A DNA stretch of 64,000 bases from Acidobacteriota bacterium (GTDB taxonomy: Bacteria > Acidobacteriota > Vicinamibacteria > Vicinamibacterales > CAVVIG01), in NCBI GenBank assembly GCA_003222395.1, contig QHWB01000046.1, positions 34,482 to 98,481 on the forward strand, written 5' to 3'. This document shows, in pieces, positions 25,883 through 34,364 of this stretch (position 1 is its first letter; every line of letters begins with the position of its first letter). A model generated the notes under the pieces. That model did not search any database, was not told the origin of the DNA, and was given only the letters and a program-made list of their open reading frames with translations. The translations under genes were made by a program, and so were the position numbers.

Positions 25883-27069
25883 TCGCGCCGATGCCGCAGA
25901 CGGCGCAGCCGCCGCGCGCGATCACCCTGCCGCCGCCGCGGTGGGTGGGCGCGGCCGCGGTGGCGCTCGCGTCGATCGCGATCGCGTCCGGACTCACGTT
26001 CGACGCCGCGCGGACATGGTCCGATCTCCTCGTCGACGGCTTCCTCGTGCTCGCCGCGGCGCTGGGGGGACTCCTCTTCGTCGCGATTCATCACCTCTCG
26101 GGCGCGTCGTGGTCCGCCGGCGTCCGCCGCGTCGCGGAAGCGATGACGGGCGCGCTGCCGGTCGCGGCGCTGATGATGCTCGGTTTGTTCTTCGGGCGGC
26201 GATCGCTGTACCCGTGGGCGGCCGGCGCGTTGTCGGCGGTTCGCGAGAGCGGCCCGGCGAGCTCGTGGTATTTCGCCACGCCGTTCGTGTTCGCGCGGAT
26301 GGCGCTGTTTCTGATCGTCTGGACCGTGCTCGCGGCTTCGATCGTCCGCTCGTCGGGACGGCAGGACCTGAGCGCCGATCCGATTCATCGGCGCCGCATG
26401 GTTCGCGATTCAGCCCTCTTCGCCGTCGTCTTCGCGTGGACGTTCTCGCTCGCGGCGGCCGACTGGCTGCTCTCGCTCGATCCGCGATGGACGAGCACCA
26501 TCTTCGCGGTCTACGTCTTCGCCGGCGTGTTCGTCGAGGGCGTCGCCGCGATTACGCTCGCCGTCGTCCTTCTCCACGAGCGCGGCTATCTCGCCGACGT
26601 CGTCACCCCGCATCACATGCACGATCTGGGCAAGCTGCTCTTCGCGTTCACGACGTTCTGGGCCTACATCTGGCTCTCGCAGTACCTGCTGATCTGGTAC
26701 GGGAACCTGCCCGACGAAGCCGGCTATTACCAGGTGAGGACGTCGCCCGCGTGGATCGGCTTGTTCGCCGTCAATCTGATCGTCAACTGGGCGATTCCGT
26801 TCCTCGTCCTGCTGCCGCGCGAATCGAAGCGGCGTCGGTCGGTTCTGAAGCGCGTGGCGATTGTGCTCCTCTTCGGCCGCTGGCTCGATGTGTATCTGCT
26901 GGTGGCGCCGCAGACAGCGAAAGCGCCGTCGTTCGGCGTGCTGGAAATCGCGCTTGCGGTCGCCTATGGCGGCATCGCGTGGTACGCGGTCTCGACGACG
27001 CTGGCGCGGCGGCCGCTCGTCGCTCGTCACGATCCGTGTCTCGCGGACTGTCTCCGGCACGCGCAATAA
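25879..27069 (+). CDS. actF: ActF, NrfD-like second membrane subunit of ACIII
   Basis: A 396-residue polytopic protein with about ten helices, related to ActC. Landmarks are FYFATP-like WYFATPFVFARMALFLIVW, FSLAAADWLLSLDPRW, the TPHHMHDLGKLLFAF segment and YIWLSQYLLIWYGNLPDE, all typical of ActF. It has no cofactor in known complexes. ATG 25879 overlaps the actE stop. The next gene begins 3 nt after its stop. No cytochrome oxidase genes follow, unlike several other ACIII operons. Confidence 0.92.
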   Translation: MIAPMPQTAQPPRAITLPPPRWVGAAAVALASIAIASGLTFDAARTWSDLLVDGFLVLAAALGGLLFVAIHHLSGASWSAGVRRVAEAMTGALPVAALMMLGLFFGRRSLYPWAAGALSAVRESGPASSWYFATPFVFARMALFLIVWTVLAASIVRSSGRQDLSADPIHRRRMVRDSALFAVVFAWTFSLAAADWLLSLDPRWTSTIFAVYVFAGVFVEGVAAITLAVVLLHERGYLADVVTPHHMHDLGKLLFAFTTFWAYIWLSQYLLIWYGNLPDEAGYYQVRTSPAWIGLFAVNLIVNWAIPFLVLLPRESKRRRSVLKRVAIVLLFGRWLDVYLLVAPQTAKAPSFGVLEIALAVAYGGIAWYAVSTTLARRPLVARHDPCLADCLRHAQ

Positions 27070-27072
27070 GCC

Positions 27073-30000
27073 ATGGCCACTGTGCGTACGCATCTGATCG
27101 TCTCCTGCGCGACCACGCTGCTCATGGCGGCGTCCGTGTACCGGCGGCCTGCCGGCGATCTCGAGCTGCCGAACCGCATCCCCGAGGCTGCGCCGTACGT
27201 CACCGCCGAGGCCGAATCGGTGCCGCCGCCGTTCGAGGATTTCTGGCAGCAGCTCGATCATCCGGCGCAGTGCCAGACCTGCCACGCGCGCGTGTTCAAC
27301 GAGTGGAACGGCTCGATGATGGCCAACGCGTGGCGCGATCCGGTGTGGCGCGCCGCGTTTCTGCTGTCGGCGCGCGAGACGTCGACGTCGGGCGATTGCG
27401 AAGTGCCGCAGCCGCCCGACGGGACGCCGCGCGCGAGCCACAATCCGTTCGCCGATCCGCACGACTGCGCGAGCGCGTTCGATCTCGGCACGAGCCGTCA
27501 CCGCCTCGCGCGCGCGGGCTCGCTCGTCGACAGCATGTGCGCCCGCTGCCACATGCCGACCAACTACGTCGACAACGTGCCGCTGCAGAACGTCGGCGTC
27601 GACGTGCCCTCGGGCGCCGAGCACGCGCGCGTCGACCCGAACTTCAATCCGACGTCGAGCGACGGCACGGGTCTGGCGTTTGCGACCGTGGAGGCGCAGC
27701 GGCGGAACACCGATTCCGGCAAGGCCGGCGTCGCCTGCATGGTGTGCCACAGCGCGGTGGCGACGAGAGAGACGCCGTTCCACAACTACGCGCGCTCGGG
27801 CGGGCGCGCCTACGTGCCCGCGTCCGGAATCGAACCGCGCGGCGTCTCGATGCCGCCGTCGCTCAGGGACATCCTCGACGTGCCGGATCAATCCGCCCCG
27901 AACCTCGGATACAGCATCGGCGGCGGATCGTTTCAGCTGTCGCCGCACGCCGTCGGAACGCCGGACCGCGCGGGTCCGCTCACGATCGGCCCGCACGCGG
28001 GGATCCCGGATCGATATCTCAGCGGCGTCTTCAGAACGCCGATGCGGTACGAGCAGATGGACGCGTCGAAGCACTCCGGCTTCCGTCAGGTGTTCTCGAC
28101 GCGGGCCGAATTCTGCAGCGCGTGCCACGACGTCACCAACCCGCTGACGATCAAGAACCGCGTCGGCAGATGGGTCGGCGGCTTTCCGATCGAACGCACG
28201 TACGCGGAGTGGTCGAGCAGCCGGTACGCGGATCGGCCCGGCAACCGCAACTTCGATCCGGCGTTCAAGCGCGACTGCCAGACGTGCCACATGCAGCAGG
28301 ACTACGGGCAGCCTGGCACGGCCAACACGTTGTATCGCGACAACGCGCCGCGTCCCCCCATGGTCGATCGCGCGGCCACCGGCGCGCCGGCGCGAACCTA
28401 CTTCACGCATCACTTCATCGGCGGCAACGCCTACGTCACGCGCATGATCGGCAGCGATACCGACGAGGCTGGCAACGTCCAGCCTTATCCCGAGCTGTCG
28501 GCGTTCAGTTTCTCGTCGTCGGACGAGAAGAGCGTCTATTCGAACGCGTACTGGGTTCACAGCGAACGCCGCGGCGCCGTGACGCAGCAGGCACGGCTCG
28601 CATGGGATCGGTTGCGCAACGTTCTCGATCTGTCGGTCTCGGGTCCTTCGCATGCGACGGCCGACAGCCGCGTGCCCGTCCGCGTGTCGGTCACCAACAG
28701 CGGCAGCGGACACAACTTCCCGACAGGATTTCCGGAGGGGCGCGCCGCGTGGCTCGCGGTGCGGGCGACGGATCTGGCGACCGGCCGCCGGCTCGACATC
28801 TACGATTCCCTCTGGAAGCGCACGTCGCGCGGCGTCGGCGGCCTCACGCGCGAAGCAATGGTCGATCCCAATTTCCCGGGTTGCGGCTGGAAGATCCCCG
28901 CCGGATCGCCGGATCCCTATGCGTACCAGTTCAAGGCGGTCGCCAGTCTCGGCGACGGCTGCCCGACGCTCGATCTCGTCTACGCAGCGCCGCTCAATCT
29001 GGTGACCAACGCCCGCGGCCTGCCGATCGACGCGAAGAACGTCGTCATCGACCGGAACAACCCGCACGGCCTTCCACAGTTCCGCGATCTGAACGGCAAC
29101 GGCGATGTGTACGACGACGCGTTCCTGCGCGATACGCGGCTGCGACCGCTGCCGCACGACGGCGCCACCGTGTCGCTCGATCGGTATGCCGTCGTCATTC
29201 CGCCCGGCACGGCAGGTCCTGTCGCTGTTACCGCGGCCGTGTACTACCAGTCGGTCGAAGCGATCGTCGCGCTGAAATTTCTGGGCAACCTGGCGGACAC
29301 CGACGTCGATTTCGTCCTCGAGCCGTGTGTCCTCGACGGTCCGTGCGACGGCCGTACGCCGGCGACCGAGCCCGCGGTCGTCGAAGGAGCGCCGCCCGTC
29401 CCGGTTGAAGTGCGGAACTGGACGATTCAGATCGACGGCGGCAGGAGCGACCGCATCGCTCCGCGCGTGATCGGCACGTACCCGGCCGCCGGCGCGACCG
29501 GCGTGTTTCAGGACGTGGTCGTCAAGGCGTTCTTCTCCCGACCGGTCCACGGCGTGAACGCCGCCACGTTCACGCTCGTCGACGCGCGTCATCAGCCGGT
29601 GCCCGTGTCGGTCGAACAGATCGGCGACGGCACGTGGGCGCTCTTTTCCGATGCGACCTTCCTGAACGGCGGCGCGACCTACACCGCCCGTCTTGCCGCC
29701 GGCATCTGCGACGACGCGGGCGAGTGCACGAAAAGCGGCGTCGTGTGGCGCTTCGTGACGGCGGCGGCACGCGGCGAGGGCGCCGGCGACACGAGCATTC
29801 CGATCGGCTTTCCGGCGGAGCTCCCGCCGCCCGCGCCAGAGCCGCCGGTCGTCACGAGCGTCGCGTTGACGAGCCACGCGGCGGGCGTGAGCGCGATGTT
29901 TTCAAAGCCGGTGACGAACGTGACGCCGCTCACCTTCGTCGTGCGCCGTGCCGGCACACCGGGATGCGGATCGACCGATCAGGCGATCGCCGGGCACGTG

Positions 30001-30162
30001 GCGTCGACCCGCGCGGCGGACGTGTGGACGTTCACGCCCGAGCGTCCGCTCGCGCCGGGCGATTACTGCGTGAAGATGACCACGGACGTGTACGACCTCA
30101 CGGGGCGGAATTTGCCGACGCCGTTCAGCGCCCGCGTGCGTGTGAGTGAAACGGGACGGTGA
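27073..30162 (+). CDS. Large pentahaem cytochrome c with C-terminal Ig-like modules
   Basis: A 1029-residue exported protein starting 3 nt after actF. Haem c motifs are CQTCH (67), CARCH (156), CMVCH (222), CSACH (348) and CQTCH (402), in the cytochrome c554-like style. A middle part (about 530-750) is beta-rich (SVTNSGSGHNFPTGFPEG). From about 790 come Ig-like modules of the Big_5/SbsA type (RVIGTYPAAGATGVFQDVVVKAFFSRPV; PPVVTSVALTSHAAGVSAMFSKPV). It probably sits in the periplasm or on the outer surface and accepts electrons from ACIII or relays them outward. The role is inferred from position and haem count. Confidence 0.8.
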   Translation: MATVRTHLIVSCATTLLMAASVYRRPAGDLELPNRIPEAAPYVTAEAESVPPPFEDFWQQLDHPAQCQTCHARVFNEWNGSMMANAWRDPVWRAAFLLSARETSTSGDCEVPQPPDGTPRASHNPFADPHDCASAFDLGTSRHRLARAGSLVDSMCARCHMPTNYVDNVPLQNVGVDVPSGAEHARVDPNFNPTSSDGTGLAFATVEAQRRNTDSGKAGVACMVCHSAVATRETPFHNYARSGGRAYVPASGIEPRGVSMPPSLRDILDVPDQSAPNLGYSIGGGSFQLSPHAVGTPDRAGPLTIGPHAGIPDRYLSGVFRTPMRYEQMDASKHSGFRQVFSTRAEFCSACHDVTNPLTIKNRVGRWVGGFPIERTYAEWSSSRYADRPGNRNFDPAFKRDCQTCHMQQDYGQPGTANTLYRDNAPRPPMVDRAATGAPARTYFTHHFIGGNAYVTRMIGSDTDEAGNVQPYPELSAFSFSSSDEKSVYSNAYWVHSERRGAVTQQARLAWDRLRNVLDLSVSGPSHATADSRVPVRVSVTNSGSGHNFPTGFPEGRAAWLAVRATDLATGRRLDIYDSLWKRTSRGVGGLTREAMVDPNFPGCGWKIPAGSPDPYAYQFKAVASLGDGCPTLDLVYAAPLNLVTNARGLPIDAKNVVIDRNNPHGLPQFRDLNGNGDVYDDAFLRDTRLRPLPHDGATVSLDRYAVVIPPGTAGPVAVTAAVYYQSVEAIVALKFLGNLADTDVDFVLEPCVLDGPCDGRTPATEPAVVEGAPPVPVEVRNWTIQIDGGRSDRIAPRVIGTYPAAGATGVFQDVVVKAFFSRPVHGVNAATFTLVDARHQPVPVSVEQIGDGTWALFSDATFLNGGATYTARLAAGICDDAGECTKSGVVWRFVTAAARGEGAGDTSIPIGFPAELPPPAPEPPVVTSVALTSHAAGVSAMFSKPVTNVTPLTFVVRRAGTPGCGSTDQAIAGHVASTRAADVWTFTPERPLAPGDYCVKMTTDVYDLTGRNLPTPFSARVRVSETGR

Positions 30163-30234
30163 ACGGCGCATGAGGAACCATCGGCGGAAAACAGTCAGCG
30201 CCTGGCGCGGTATCCGCGCGGGCCGGAGGCAGAC

Positions 30235-30741
30235 ATGATGAACCGATCATTTCGGCGCGCGCTCTCGCATCTCTTCGTCCTATCGGCGGTCGCCGTTGCC
30301 GCGCCGGCGAACGCTCAGGATCGCATCGGCGGCCACTTCGGCACCGTCATCCCGATCGTGTCGCGAGCGGGCGGATCGACCACGACGATCGGCGATCAGT
30401 TCAAGATCGGATTTCCGACCGGCATCACCATCAAGACCGACAGCCCCTGGGCGTTCGATCTCGAGTTCGTGCCGGTCGTCACGCGCGATCGGTTCGCTTC
30501 GCTGACGCTGCATCCGGGCGTCATCCGCGCGCTGCCGAATTCATTTGCCGGCGGCGTCCGCATGGCGTTCGACGTCCGCGAATCGTCGTGGGGCTTCACG
30601 CCGCTCCTGAATCGCGGATTTCCGGTCGGCCGCATGACGTACTTCGTCGAAGGCGTCGTTCCGGTCCGATTCCAGGAGAACGCCACCGGCCGCGGCCAGA
30701 CGTCGGTCGGACTCGCCATGCATCTCGGCGTCGGATTCTGA
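30235..30741 (+). CDS. Small outer-membrane-type exported protein
   Basis: A 168-residue protein with a clear signal peptide (cleavage after PANAQ, about residue 28). The mature chain of about 140 residues alternates hydrophobic and polar residues, has YFVEGVVPVRFQ and ends GLAMHLGVGF, the terminal Phe of outer-membrane barrels. It follows the pentahaem gene by 72 nt and may be the last gene of the respiratory transcript. It could be a small porin-like barrel; no family is recognised. Confidence 0.65.
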   Translation: MMNRSFRRALSHLFVLSAVAVAAPANAQDRIGGHFGTVIPIVSRAGGSTTTIGDQFKIGFPTGITIKTDSPWAFDLEFVPVVTRDRFASLTLHPGVIRALPNSFAGGVRMAFDVRESSWGFTPLLNRGFPVGRMTYFVEGVVPVRFQENATGRGQTSVGLAMHLGVGF

Positions 30742-30777
30742 TCTCGCCGACGCGTCGCCCGCGGCGCGTCTCGAAGC

Positions 30778-30803
30778 GGGGCCGGCCCGCGGTGGCCGGT
30801 CCC
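30778..30803 (+). terminator. Strong GC hairpin after the respiratory operon
   Basis: GGGGCCGGCC (30778-30787) pairs with GGCCGGTCCC (30794-30803) over ten pairs including one G-U, with a 6-nt loop. It sits 37 nt after the last gene stop. No T-run follows, so termination is likely but not certain. Confidence 0.45.
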
Positions 30804-30842
30804 GTTCCGTCGTCACCTGACTTGAAGATCAAAATTCTCTTC

Positions 30843-30874
30843 TTCGTGTCTTCGTGTCTTCGTGACTTTGTGGC
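30843..30874. repeat. Four tandem copies of an 8-bp unit (TTCGTGTC-type)
   Basis: Units TTCGTGTC, TTCGTGTC, TTCGTGAC and TTTGTGGC follow each other without gaps, decaying to the right. They lie just upstream of the small gene at 30887 and are lower in GC than their surroundings. Confidence 0.7.
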
Positions 30875-30886
30875 AATGTAGGTTCT

Positions 30887-31102
30887 ATGCCGAAGAGACC
30901 ACGCGATCTATTCGACATCTTTCCGGACCTGCCGTGGCCGCGAATCCGTCATCATCAGCGGCGCGCCGCGATCGACCAGCAGGTGCGCGACGTCGCGGTC
31001 AGATGGCGGCTCGCGCGCGAGCGTACGGCGGTGCTCACCGCGCGGCGCGACCTTGTCGTCGAACGTGCGTGCGCGCTTGGCGAGAGAGGGACGCGGCGCT
31101 GA
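30887..31102 (+). CDS. Small basic hypothetical protein
   Basis: A 71-residue ORF starting MPKRPRDLFDIFPDLPWPR, Arg-rich, with a predicted long helix from residue 20 on. No strong ribosome site precedes the ATG (GTAGGTTCT). It lies between an 8-bp repeat tract and a convergent small ORF. No family is recognised. Confidence 0.45.
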   Translation: MPKRPRDLFDIFPDLPWPRIRHHQRRAAIDQQVRDVAVRWRLARERTAVLTARRDLVVERACALGERGTRR

Positions 31103-31105
31103 CCG

Positions 31106-31255
31106 TTACTCCCATTCGATGTCGCCGGTCAGCGCGACCGTCGGATGATCCGATGACGTCCAGCTTCCGCGCGCGTCGCCCGGCAGGCCACGATCGTCGA
31201 TGACATCCTGCGGTTCTCGAGCGGCTCGTTTACGATCGATCTCCGTGCGTCGCAT
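31106..31255 (-). CDS. Small hypothetical protein overlapping the GNAT gene end
   Basis: A 49-residue ORF from ATG 31255 to TAA at 31106. The product begins MRRTEIDRKRAAREPQ and ends DHPTVALTGDIEWE, a composition more like a real protein than a chance frame. It overlaps the last 26 nt of the acetyltransferase gene in another frame, which could give coupled translation. The ribosome site (GCAGG) is weak. Confidence 0.4.
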   Translation of the reverse strand: MRRTEIDRKRAAREPQDVIDDRGLPGDARGSWTSSDHPTVALTGDIEWE

Positions 31256-31751
31256 CCTGCGGAGGAAGAGACCGAAACATCACGAACGCATCCACGTCGC
31301 CGCGCATCGGGTGTCTGAACGCCGACGGCAACCTGCCGACGATCTCGAAGCCGCACGCCTGCCACAATCGCACCGCCCGATCGTTGGTGCTGACGACGAA
31401 ATTGAACTGCATCGCGCGGAAGCCGCGCGACGCCGCGCGCGCGAGCGAGTGCTCGCACATGGCGCGTCCGACGCCGCGCCCTTCCACGGCGCGGGCGGTC
31501 ACGTAACCGCAGTTGGCGACGTGCGCGCCGCCGCCGCGCTGATTCGGACGGAGGTAGTAGGTGCCGAGCATGACGCCGTCGTCTTCGGCGACGAACACCT
31601 CGTGGTCCGGCGCGAACCAGTCGGCGAGCGCGTCGGCGCGCGTCATGTCGCGCGGCAGCGGGTATGTTTCGCCCGCGCGGATCATCGGCAGGAGGATGTC
31701 GGCGATCGCGTCCTCGTCCGCGCGCGTCGCCGCGCGTATCGCAAGCGGCAT
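31230..31751 (-). CDS. GNAT-family N-acetyltransferase
   Basis: A 173-residue acetyl-CoA-dependent acetyltransferase. The fold is complete: the N-terminal IRAATRADEDAIADILLPM, the central strand VMLGTYYLRPN, the acetyl-CoA loop VEGRGVGRAMCEHSL (motif A), and NDRAVRLWQACGFEIVGRLP (motif B). The substrate amine cannot be predicted. Cytoplasmic. The last six residues may extend past the usual fold end. Confidence 0.85.
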   Translation of the reverse strand: MPLAIRAATRADEDAIADILLPMIRAGETYPLPRDMTRADALADWFAPDHEVFVAEDDGVMLGTYYLRPNQRGGGAHVANCGYVTARAVEGRGVGRAMCEHSLARAASRGFRAMQFNFVVSTNDRAVRLWQACGFEIVGRLPSAFRHPMRGDVDAFVMFRSLPPQDATHGDRS

Positions 31752-31838
31752 GCGGCTCCCACGAACATTATCGATTCGACGCGGTCGCGATGAATCGGGA
31801 ATTGAGGGGAATTGAGCAGATGTCGTCGCTGGTCGACG

Positions 31839-32171
31839 CTAGGGTGATCGGCGGTCGCGGCCGCTGCGGCGATCGCGGCTGCTGCGGCGATCGACGCCGG
31901 TTGGACTTCCGACGTCGGCCTTTCTCCGGTCGCCGCCGCGCCGGTCGCTTCGAGCGCGCCGCTCACGGGCCGCCTTCACCGTGGCGGCGGCCTTCGCCGA
32001 ATCCGCCAGCTCGCGCTGCTGGCGCGTCATCCGGCGCGAGGGATCGAGGACATCGAGCAGCCCTTCGTAGACGGCTTTTGTTTTCGCGTCGGTGGCCCCG
32101 GCCGAGATGCGCTCGCGCAGATACGTCGCCGCGGCCTGAATGTTTGCTCGTTGCCAGTTCATCTGGTCCAA
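31839..32171 (-). CDS. Hypothetical protein with Arg/Asp repeat tail
   Basis: A 110-residue protein. Residues 1-75 are predicted helical (NIQAAATYLRERISAG, QRELADSAKAAATVKAARERR). The tail is a low-complexity run of RSDRRGGDRR / DRRSSRDRRSGRDRR units, probably disordered and able to bind nucleic acid or membranes. No family is recognised. Confidence 0.5.
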   Translation of the reverse strand: MDQMNWQRANIQAAATYLRERISAGATDAKTKAVYEGLLDVLDPSRRMTRQQRELADSAKAAATVKAARERRARSDRRGGDRRKADVGSPTGVDRRSSRDRRSGRDRRSP

Positions 32172-32294
32172 AAGTGCACGCGATCTTCCAGACTTTAGCG
32201 CGAAACTACCCCGAGATCATTCGAGAATGTCGCGAGGGCGTCAGCGCGTGACAGCCCTGAGCCGTTGCGGGGCGCGAATGCGCCAAGCAACAGC

Positions 32295-32372
32295 GGCGGG
32301 GCGGGACCCCGCCTCAATAAAAGATGGGGCACCACGCATCAACAAAGGTGGGGCCACCGCGATCAAAAGAAA
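32295..32372. repeat. GC hairpin followed by imperfect 24-26-bp direct repeats
   Basis: GGCGGGG (32295-32301) pairs with CCCCGCC (32307-32313). It is followed by two imperfect units, GATGGGGCACCACGCATCAA.. (32323) and GGTGGGGCCACCGCGATCAA.. (32347), and a third partial GTCGGGGCGG. The tract lies at the 3' side of the small gene ending at 32363. It could be a transcript end or a decayed repeat. Confidence 0.4.
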
Positions 32373-32581
32373 GTCGGGGCGGTGCGAATGTATGCGTCGT
32401 GGCGCAGACGAATCGCGATTCCCGCACGCGCGAGCGAGTCGAGCATCGCGTCGCACCGGCGGCGGCTCAGGCCGCTGATCTTCATCGCCCGATCGGCGCT
32501 CATTTCATCGCCCGGCATCATGGCGATCACGAACTTTCGAAGTTTTGCCACGCCTAATCGCGTTGCGACTCTTCGATGCAT
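32363..32581 (-). CDS. Small helix-turn-helix-like protein
   Basis: A 72-residue protein. The ATG at 32581 is preceded by GAAAGGG at good spacing, which is preferred over an upstream in-frame start at 32653. The middle (MSADRAMKISGLSRRRCDAMLDSLARAGIAIRL) reads like a winged helix: two helices with a turn, then a hydrophobic wing. It may bind DNA. No named family. Confidence 0.55.
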   Translation of the reverse strand: MHRRVATRLGVAKLRKFVIAMMPGDEMSADRAMKISGLSRRRCDAMLDSLARAGIAIRLRHDAYIRTAPTFF

Positions 32582-32737
32582 ATCACGCCCTTTCGCCAGT
32601 CTCGACGTTGAGCGGCAACGTCCGTACCGATTTCGCGTGCTCCGTTCAATCATTTAGCCGCGCGACTCGTCGATTGATGCGACGCTCTGTGCAAAAATTT
32701 CCCAGTTGCATCGCGAAGCTCCGCCGCAGGAGGGAAT

Positions 32738-33244
32738 GTGCCGGCATCAGTTGAACGCCGTACCGTCGACCTTTCGTCATATCCGGATCTCGTCGTCATT
32801 TATCTCGGCATGCGCGTCAACACGCTTGCCGGCCTGAAGACGCTCATCGGTTTCGGCCCGCGGATCGCCGCATCGGTCGATGCGCGTCCGGACGGCCTTC
32901 TGCTGCACGAGAACTTCCTGATGTCGCTGATGCCGATGCACGCCGGCATGCGCCAGTACTGGCGCGACTGGGAGTCGCTCGAGCGCTGGTCGCGATCCGA
33001 GCCGCACCGCCTCTGGTGGCAGAACTTCCTGCGCGATTCGGGCGGCACCGGCTTCTGGCACGAGACGTATTTCATGCGCGGCGGCATAGAAGCCATCTAC
33101 GACGATCTCGCGGCGCCGGTCGGCATGATGCGATTCGCGCCGGTGAAGCCGGCGCGGGGGCCGATGTTCTCGGCGCGGAGCCGCGCGAGGCGCCCCGGCG
33201 AAGCGCCGGCCGCTGTGTTGTCGGAGACCGATCTCTATGGATGA
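32738..33244 (+). CDS. DUF4188-family protein (putative haem-dependent monooxygenase-like)
   Basis: A 168-residue protein matching the DUF4188 pattern: DLVVIYLGMRVN near the N-terminus, GLLLHENFLMSLMPMHAGMRQYWRDWESLERWSR, then GTGFWHETYFMRGG and IYDD. The family is annotated as monooxygenase-like by distant similarity; activity is unproven. GTG 32738 is the start, with AGGAGG just upstream (32728-32733). Cytoplasmic; it stands alone. Confidence 0.75.
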   Translation: MPASVERRTVDLSSYPDLVVIYLGMRVNTLAGLKTLIGFGPRIAASVDARPDGLLLHENFLMSLMPMHAGMRQYWRDWESLERWSRSEPHRLWWQNFLRDSGGTGFWHETYFMRGGIEAIYDDLAAPVGMMRFAPVKPARGPMFSARSRARRPGEAPAAVLSETDLYG

Positions 33245-33270
33245 CGGTTGCCGGTTGCTGGACTTCGCGC

Positions 33271-33657
33271 TCAAGCGCGCCGCAGCGTCGTCGTCTCGCG
33301 GATGGCGCGGCGGATCGCCTCGACGAGCGCGTCGGGATCGCGCAGGTCGTCGGTGACGGTCACGAACGCGACGCCGCTCGGCCATGCGGCGCGCTGCAGC
33401 GCCGACACGTCGTGGCCGTGCGCGACGATGACGTCGGGATGGAGCGTCTCGACGACCGACGCCGCCTTCTCGATGGAATCGACCGGGGCGACGGCGAAGT
33501 GCAGCTTCACGAGAATCGCTTCGCACATCTCGCGGCTGTGGGCGTCCTCGTCGGCGACGAGCACGAGCGGGGCGAGTCCTCGCTTGTCGCCCGTGCGCCG
33601 ACCGCCGCGCGGCTTCCGACGGCGGTCCGGCCCGCGATGATGCTGGAACGTGGCCAT
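33271..33657 (-). CDS. Degenerate receiver-domain protein
   Basis: A 128-residue protein. After a basic tail (GPDRRRKPRGGRRTGDKR), residues about 30-120 have the response-regulator fold: VLVADEDAHSREMCEAILVKLHF carries the acidic pair, and TLHPDVIVAHGHDVS sits where the phosphorylated Asp should be. That Asp and the conserved Lys are not evident. It probably acts without phosphorylation, for protein binding. No output domain and no kinase gene are nearby. Confidence 0.6.
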   Translation of the reverse strand: MATFQHHRGPDRRRKPRGGRRTGDKRGLAPLVLVADEDAHSREMCEAILVKLHFAVAPVDSIEKAASVVETLHPDVIVAHGHDVSALQRAAWPSGVAFVTVTDDLRDPDALVEAIRRAIRETTTLRRA

Positions 33658-33769
33658 GCGGCCATCATCCTACTGCGAATCAGGCGGCGCGCGTACGCGG
33701 CGCACGCGCGGCTCCGAGCTGCGCGCCGCGCGGGGCGAGCAGACGTGGGCTGATAATGGACGGCCGCGC

Positions 33770-34213
33770 ATGCACGAGGATCTGATGGATGCGGCGCTCG
33801 ATCAGGCGCGCGTCGCGCGCGACGCTGGCGAGGTGCCGATCGGCGCCGTCGTTTCGATCGACGGTGAGATCGTCGGACGCGGGTTCAACCAACCGCTCGC
33901 GTCCGGCGATCCGACGGCGCACGCCGAGATCGTCGCGATTCGCGAGGCGGCGCGCCGCGTCGGCAACTATCGGCTCACCGGCGCCGCGTTGTACGTGACG
34001 ATCGAGCCGTGCCTGATGTGCGTCGGCGCGCTGGTGCACGCGCGCATCGGCACGCTCGTGTTTGGCGCGCTGGAGCCGAAGATGGGCGCCGTGACCTCGA
34101 CCGTTCGTGGCGCCGAGCTGCCGGGACACAATCACCGCTTCGAAATCGTCTCGGGCGTGCGCGAAGCGGAATGCCGCGAACTGATGCAGGAATTCTTCCG
34201 CCAGCGGCGGTAA
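33770..34213 (+). CDS. tadA: TadA, tRNA-specific adenosine deaminase
   Basis: A 147-residue zinc deaminase that converts A34 of tRNA-Arg(ACG) to inosine. The zinc and catalytic motifs are HAE (51-53) and PCLMC (80-84), with the DGEIVGRGFN and GHNHRFEI segments of TadA. ATG 33770 begins the fold (MHEDLMDAALDQARVA); the frame is open further upstream but that part is not protein-like. Length fits the family (about 150). Cytoplasmic. It lies about 150 nt upstream of tRNA-Ser. Confidence 0.92.
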   Translation: MHEDLMDAALDQARVARDAGEVPIGAVVSIDGEIVGRGFNQPLASGDPTAHAEIVAIREAARRVGNYRLTGAALYVTIEPCLMCVGALVHARIGTLVFGALEPKMGAVTSTVRGAELPGHNHRFEIVSGVREAECRELMQEFFRQRR

Positions 34214-34326
34214 TGAGAACGTGATGATTGAAGAGATGATCAGCGGACATGCATGTTGTCGTTGGAGGCGCGAACGCTGCGGCGTTCTGTTCTGGGTACT
34301 AGCATGGGGTGTGGGCTCTCACGCGC

Positions 34327-34332
34327 TATAAT
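34327..34332 (+). promoter_or_regulatory. -10 element of tRNA-Ser
   Basis: A perfect TATAAT hexamer lies 32 nt before the tRNA. No good -35 hexamer is visible at the usual spacing. Confidence 0.55.
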
Positions 34333-34364
34333 AAAAGGTCCGCGTGATCGCGATTGACCCGAAC

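Noticed and set aside
25941..29877. Very long open frames (about 1155 codons) on both strands across actF and the pentahaem gene
   Set aside because: Both are out-of-frame shadows: codon bias in GC-rich genes removes stops, and their products are low-complexity Arg/Ala/Gly sequence.
32295..32372. CRISPR-like array
   Set aside because: Only two to three imperfect, immediately adjacent units with no spacers and no cas genes.
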